A stretch of 34,347 bases of DNA from Clostridiales bacterium. Lineage in GTDB: Bacteria; Bacillota; Clostridia; Saccharofermentanales; Saccharofermentanaceae. Numbering within the stretch: the first letter of the stretch is position 1; each line of letters begins with the position of its first letter. Below the pieces are notes generated by a model. That model had not been told where the DNA came from and did no database searches. It saw only the letters and a program-made list of their open reading frames with translations. The position numbers were made by a program, and so were the translations under genes. Positions 32,562-34,347 of the stretch are shown piece by piece. Location of the stretch: assembly GCA_017509245.1 (NCBI GenBank), contig JAFWQC010000030.1, positions 1 through 34,347 on the forward strand. Direction: 5' to 3'.

Positions 32562-33167
32562 ATGTTACAGTTCTTGTTAAATTCAGTTCTCCTGGGTGTC
32601 GGACTTTCGATGGATGCATTTTCGATCTCGGTGGCAAACGGAATTATCGAACCTCACATGAAGAAGACCAGGATGTTTATGGTGGCAGGCGTTTATGCTT
32701 TTGCCCAGTTCGTGATGCCGATGGCAGGCTGGTTCCTGGTCACGACGGTTACCGAGCTGTTCAGTTCCTTTCACAGGTTCATTCCCTGGATAGCGTTGAT
32801 ATTGCTGCTTTTCATCGGCGGCAAGATGGTCGTCGAAGGCATTATCGACAAGAAAAACGGCAACCGGAAAGAGAAAGAAGAAGAGAAGAAAGTTTCTAAG
32901 CTTACCGGGGGCGCTCTCATAGTACAAGGCATTGCGACTTCGATCGATGCACTGTCCGTCGGATTTACTATAGCCGAATACTCATTGCTCCGTGCTTTTG
33001 CCGAATCTTTGATTATCGGTGTGGTCACGCTTGTGATATGCTTATTAGGGCTGATCTTCGGCAAGAAGATCGGAGAGAAGTTCGTAAGTACCGCGGCCAT
33101 TATCGGCGGCGTGATACTTATCCTCATCGGAATCGAGATATTTGTTAAAGGCTTTTTCGGACTGTAA
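32562..33167 (+). CDS. mntP: Manganese efflux pump MntP
   Basis: Six-helix membrane protein of the MntP (DUF204) family exporting Mn2+. It has 201 residues. The two family repeats carry the acidic membrane motifs GLSMDAFSIS (near residue 14, D17) and GIATSIDALSVG (near 125), the presumed metal pathway. A charged cytoplasmic loop (KKNGNRKEKEEEKK) separates the halves at about 95-112. GGAGG lies 11 bases upstream. Expression is expected to be switched on by Mn2+ through the riboswitch upstream, so sequence, family and control agree. Confidence 0.95.
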   Translation: MLQFLLNSVLLGVGLSMDAFSISVANGIIEPHMKKTRMFMVAGVYAFAQFVMPMAGWFLVTTVTELFSSFHRFIPWIALILLLFIGGKMVVEGIIDKKNGNRKEKEEEKKVSKLTGGALIVQGIATSIDALSVGFTIAEYSLLRAFAESLIIGVVTLVICLLGLIFGKKIGEKFVSTAAIIGGVILILIGIEIFVKGFFGL

Positions 33168-33178
33168 GGAGGAACCAT

Positions 33179-33742
33179 ATGGCAAAGGTTGCAGTATTCA
33201 TGGCTGACGGCACTGAAGAGGTGGAGGCAATTACACCCGTTGATCTTTTGAGAAGAGCGGGAGCTGACGTAGACATCGTATCGATCATGCCTTCGCTTGA
33301 GATAGAGTCTTCAAGGGGAGTTAAGGTCATTGCCGATAAACTTATTGGCGATATAGATTTTGATGAATACGATATGCTTGTCCTTCCCGGCGGCGTTAAG
33401 GGCACCAACAACCTCAATTCCTGCGAATTGCTCAAGGGGAACATCGTAAAGTTCAATGAGCAGGGCAAGGGTATTGCTGCGATCTGTGCGGCTCCTGTTG
33501 TTTTCGCGGGACAGGGCATATTAAACGGCAAGGATGCGACAAGCAATCCCGGTGTATGGGAACAGCTCCGCGCGAACGGCGCAAATGTCATCGAAGACGT
33601 TAAAGTTCACGTTAACGGCAACATAATCACCAGCCAGGCGATGGGAACATCAGTTGATTTCGGCCTTGCTCTCGTGGAATACCTCTTAGGCGGGGAAACG
33701 AAGGAAACTCTTAGGAAAAATATAAGATTTGGAGCGGTGTAA
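33179..33742 (+). CDS. DJ-1/PfpI-family protein
   Basis: 187 residues of the DJ-1/PfpI/ThiJ class I glutamine amidotransferase-like fold. The GTEEVEAITPVDLLRRAGADV start carries the conserved glutamate, LVLPGG the strand before the nucleophile elbow, and AAICAAPVVFA the nucleophile Cys103; TSNPGVW and TSQAMGTSVDFGLALVE follow. This clade (YajL/DJ-1-like) is linked to oxidative or carbonyl stress protection, exact activity disputed. AGGAGG is about 5 bases upstream and the gene starts 11 bases after mntP, so it is under the Mn2+ riboswitch as well, an apt pairing for metal/oxidative stress. Confidence 0.92.
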   Translation: MAKVAVFMADGTEEVEAITPVDLLRRAGADVDIVSIMPSLEIESSRGVKVIADKLIGDIDFDEYDMLVLPGGVKGTNNLNSCELLKGNIVKFNEQGKGIAAICAAPVVFAGQGILNGKDATSNPGVWEQLRANGANVIEDVKVHVNGNIITSQAMGTSVDFGLALVEYLLGGETKETLRKNIRFGAV

Positions 33743-33752
33743 CATTGTTACA
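33738..33752. promoter_or_regulatory. Second copy of the 15-bp palindrome
   Basis: TGTAACATTGTTACA, identical to 14316-14330, overlaps the stop codon of the DJ-1 gene and ends 12 bases before the -35 of the tRNA promoter. It could be an operator, a recombination-related element or a small hairpin at the end of the mntP operon. There is no T run, so it is not a normal terminator. Confidence 0.45.
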
Positions 33753-33764
33753 TTGCCTTTCCTG

Positions 33765-33793
33765 TTGAATAATCAGGACTAATCATTTACAAT
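33765..33793 (+). promoter_or_regulatory. tRNA-Ser promoter
   Basis: TTGAAT at 33765-33770 and TACAAT at 33788-33793 are 17 bp apart; transcription should start about 33800, five bases before the mature tRNA end. Confidence 0.65.
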
Positions 33794-33804
33794 AAGGCGC
33801 GTTT

Positions 33805-33895
33805 GGAGACGTATCGAAGTGGTCATAACGGGGCGCACTCGAAATGCGTTTGCCGGGCAACTGGCACGAGGGTTCGAATCCCTCCGTCTCCGCCA
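33805..33895 (+). tRNA. tRNA-Ser (anticodon CGA)
   Basis: Acceptor stem GGAGACG (33805-33811) pairs with CGTCTCC (33885-33891); discriminator G and encoded CCA end at 33895. The anticodon stem is GCGCA/TGCGT around the loop CTCGAAA, giving anticodon CGA at 33840-33842, which reads the serine codon UCG. The long variable arm (TGCC/GGCA helix at about 33851-33866) is the class II feature of serine tRNAs. The T arm is GAGGG-TTCGAAT-CCCTC. All parts agree. Confidence 0.96.
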
Positions 33896-33909
33896 AAAAT
33901 GAAACGGGC

Positions 33910-33992
33910 GTCGTAAAAAGTCAATAGAATCAAAGGTTTGTGGAGTTCATGAACTAGCAAAAGAACGTAACTTACGACAAACTTACGACAAA
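33910..33992. repeat. Short direct and inverted repeats downstream of tRNA-Ser
   Basis: The 11-mer CTTACGACAAA occurs twice in perfect tandem at 33971-33981 and 33982-33992. GTCGTAA, the reverse complement of its core TTACGAC, lies at 33910-33916, 15 bases after the tRNA. The arrangement is like arm-type recombinase sites or an attachment-site remnant beside a tRNA gene, but no integrase gene is in the window. Confidence 0.5.
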
Positions 33993-34017
33993 TTGAAAAA
34001 AGATGCGCTCAAGGAAA

Positions 34018-34050
34018 CAGCGATCGGATGAGAGTCCGGTCGCTGTTTTT
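34018..34050 (+). terminator. Intrinsic terminator
   Basis: An 11-bp stem (34018-34028 with 34035-34045, one G-T pair, CAGCGA closing against TCGCTG) with a 6-base loop is followed by five T. It ends the tRNA-Ser transcript and may also shield it from the convergent gene. From 34051 to 34178 nothing is recognised. Confidence 0.8.
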
Positions 34051-34178
34051 CTTTCTTTACATAAGTTATCCGAGTTAAGGGTTATACCTTGACCTTTGTC
34101 GAGATAATTGCGAAATGTCCGACTAATCACACAAGTTTATTTGCATGTGGATCAAGTATTGCCCCAGTCCTTCCACTC

Positions 34179-34347
34179 TCATTTTCTGCACAGGCAATGC
34201 AGGATCGTTCCGTCTTCCGGTCTGTATATTTTCCCCTTTTCGCAAAGGATTACTTCCATGCCTGCCTGGTCCGCGAACTGTATCAGATCATCTGATTCAA
34301 AAGCCTCCCAATAAATATCTGCATTGGCATACGGAAAGAATTTCCGG
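34179..34347 (-). CDS. 3' end of an unidentified minus-strand gene (cut by window edge)
   Basis: Reading leftwards from the window edge, one frame (from base 34346) stays open for 55 codons to a TGA at 34179-34181. The peptide reads ...FFPYANADIYWEAF..., then DQAGMEVILCEKGKIY and ends HCLCRK. Amino-acid composition and codon choice look like a real protein, and the end lies convergent to the tRNA terminator. The family is not recognised and the start is outside the window, so this is a partial hypothetical gene; a chance open frame cannot be excluded at this length. Confidence 0.45.
   Translation of the reverse strand, partial: RKFFPYANADIYWEAFESDDLIQFADQAGMEVILCEKGKIYRPEDGTILHCLCRK

Noticed and set aside
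32441..32899. 152-residue plus-strand open frame spanning the riboswitch and mntP
   Set aside because: It runs through the riboswitch, the terminator and mntP in another frame; mntP is a clear family member with a good ribosome site.
34089..34314. Two overlapping 68-residue plus-strand open frames
   Set aside because: They overlap each other and the better minus-strand frame, and have no ribosome sites.

Overview
The window looks like the chromosome of a Gram-positive anaerobe of the class Clostridia (perhaps the Oscillospiraceae/Saccharofermentans side; this is inference from gene content and style, not from a search). Supporting signs are a Firmicutes-type division and cell wall (dcw) cluster, strong AGGAGG-type ribosome sites, a class B penicillin-binding protein with a PASTA domain, a MurE with the DNPR motif expected for meso-diaminopimelate walls, lipoprotein signal peptides, and an XRE-cupin regulator beside an AMP-forming acyl-CoA synthetase.

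Layout. 1-696: a non-coding stretch packed with inverted repeats and a 104-bp tandem repeat, then a promoter and candidate MraZ boxes. 697-13821: the dcw cluster mraZ-rsmH-ftsL-PBP-murE-murF-ftsW-murG-ftsQ-ftsZ, with tight overlaps; mraY and murD are not where they usually sit. 13837-21050: nrdR, a two-component system, nth, recG, rsmD, coaD and a coiled-coil protein gene, ended by a good intrinsic terminator. All of this reads in one direction and couples division, wall synthesis, dNTP control, DNA repair and CoA synthesis.

21113-26266 is visibly more AT-rich and accessory: two tandem copies of a promoter plus two small lipoprotein genes, the first copy ending in a 69-bp dead remnant of the ABC ATPase gene that is intact after the second copy, followed by two MacB/FtsX-like permeases. 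This is one candidate for an undescribed system. 26267-26779 is non-coding, with interleaved palindromes and 3.5 copies of a 26-bp tandem repeat. 26780-28678 holds the second candidate: a RecF/OLD-like ATPase with degenerate Walker B and signature motifs, paired with a TOPRIM-like (DUF4276/RloB-like) protein, a gene architecture resembling two-gene phage-defence modules, translationally coupled to hemW.

29877-32187 (minus strand) carries an acyl-CoA synthetase gene and its likely XRE-cupin regulator. 32373-33742 carries a Mn2+ (yybP-ykoY) riboswitch with its terminator, the Mn2+ exporter mntP and a DJ-1/PfpI protein. 33765-33895 is a promoter and tRNA-Ser(CGA); downstream are short repeats suggestive of an integration site, a terminator, and the 3' end of an unidentified minus-strand gene cut by the window edge.
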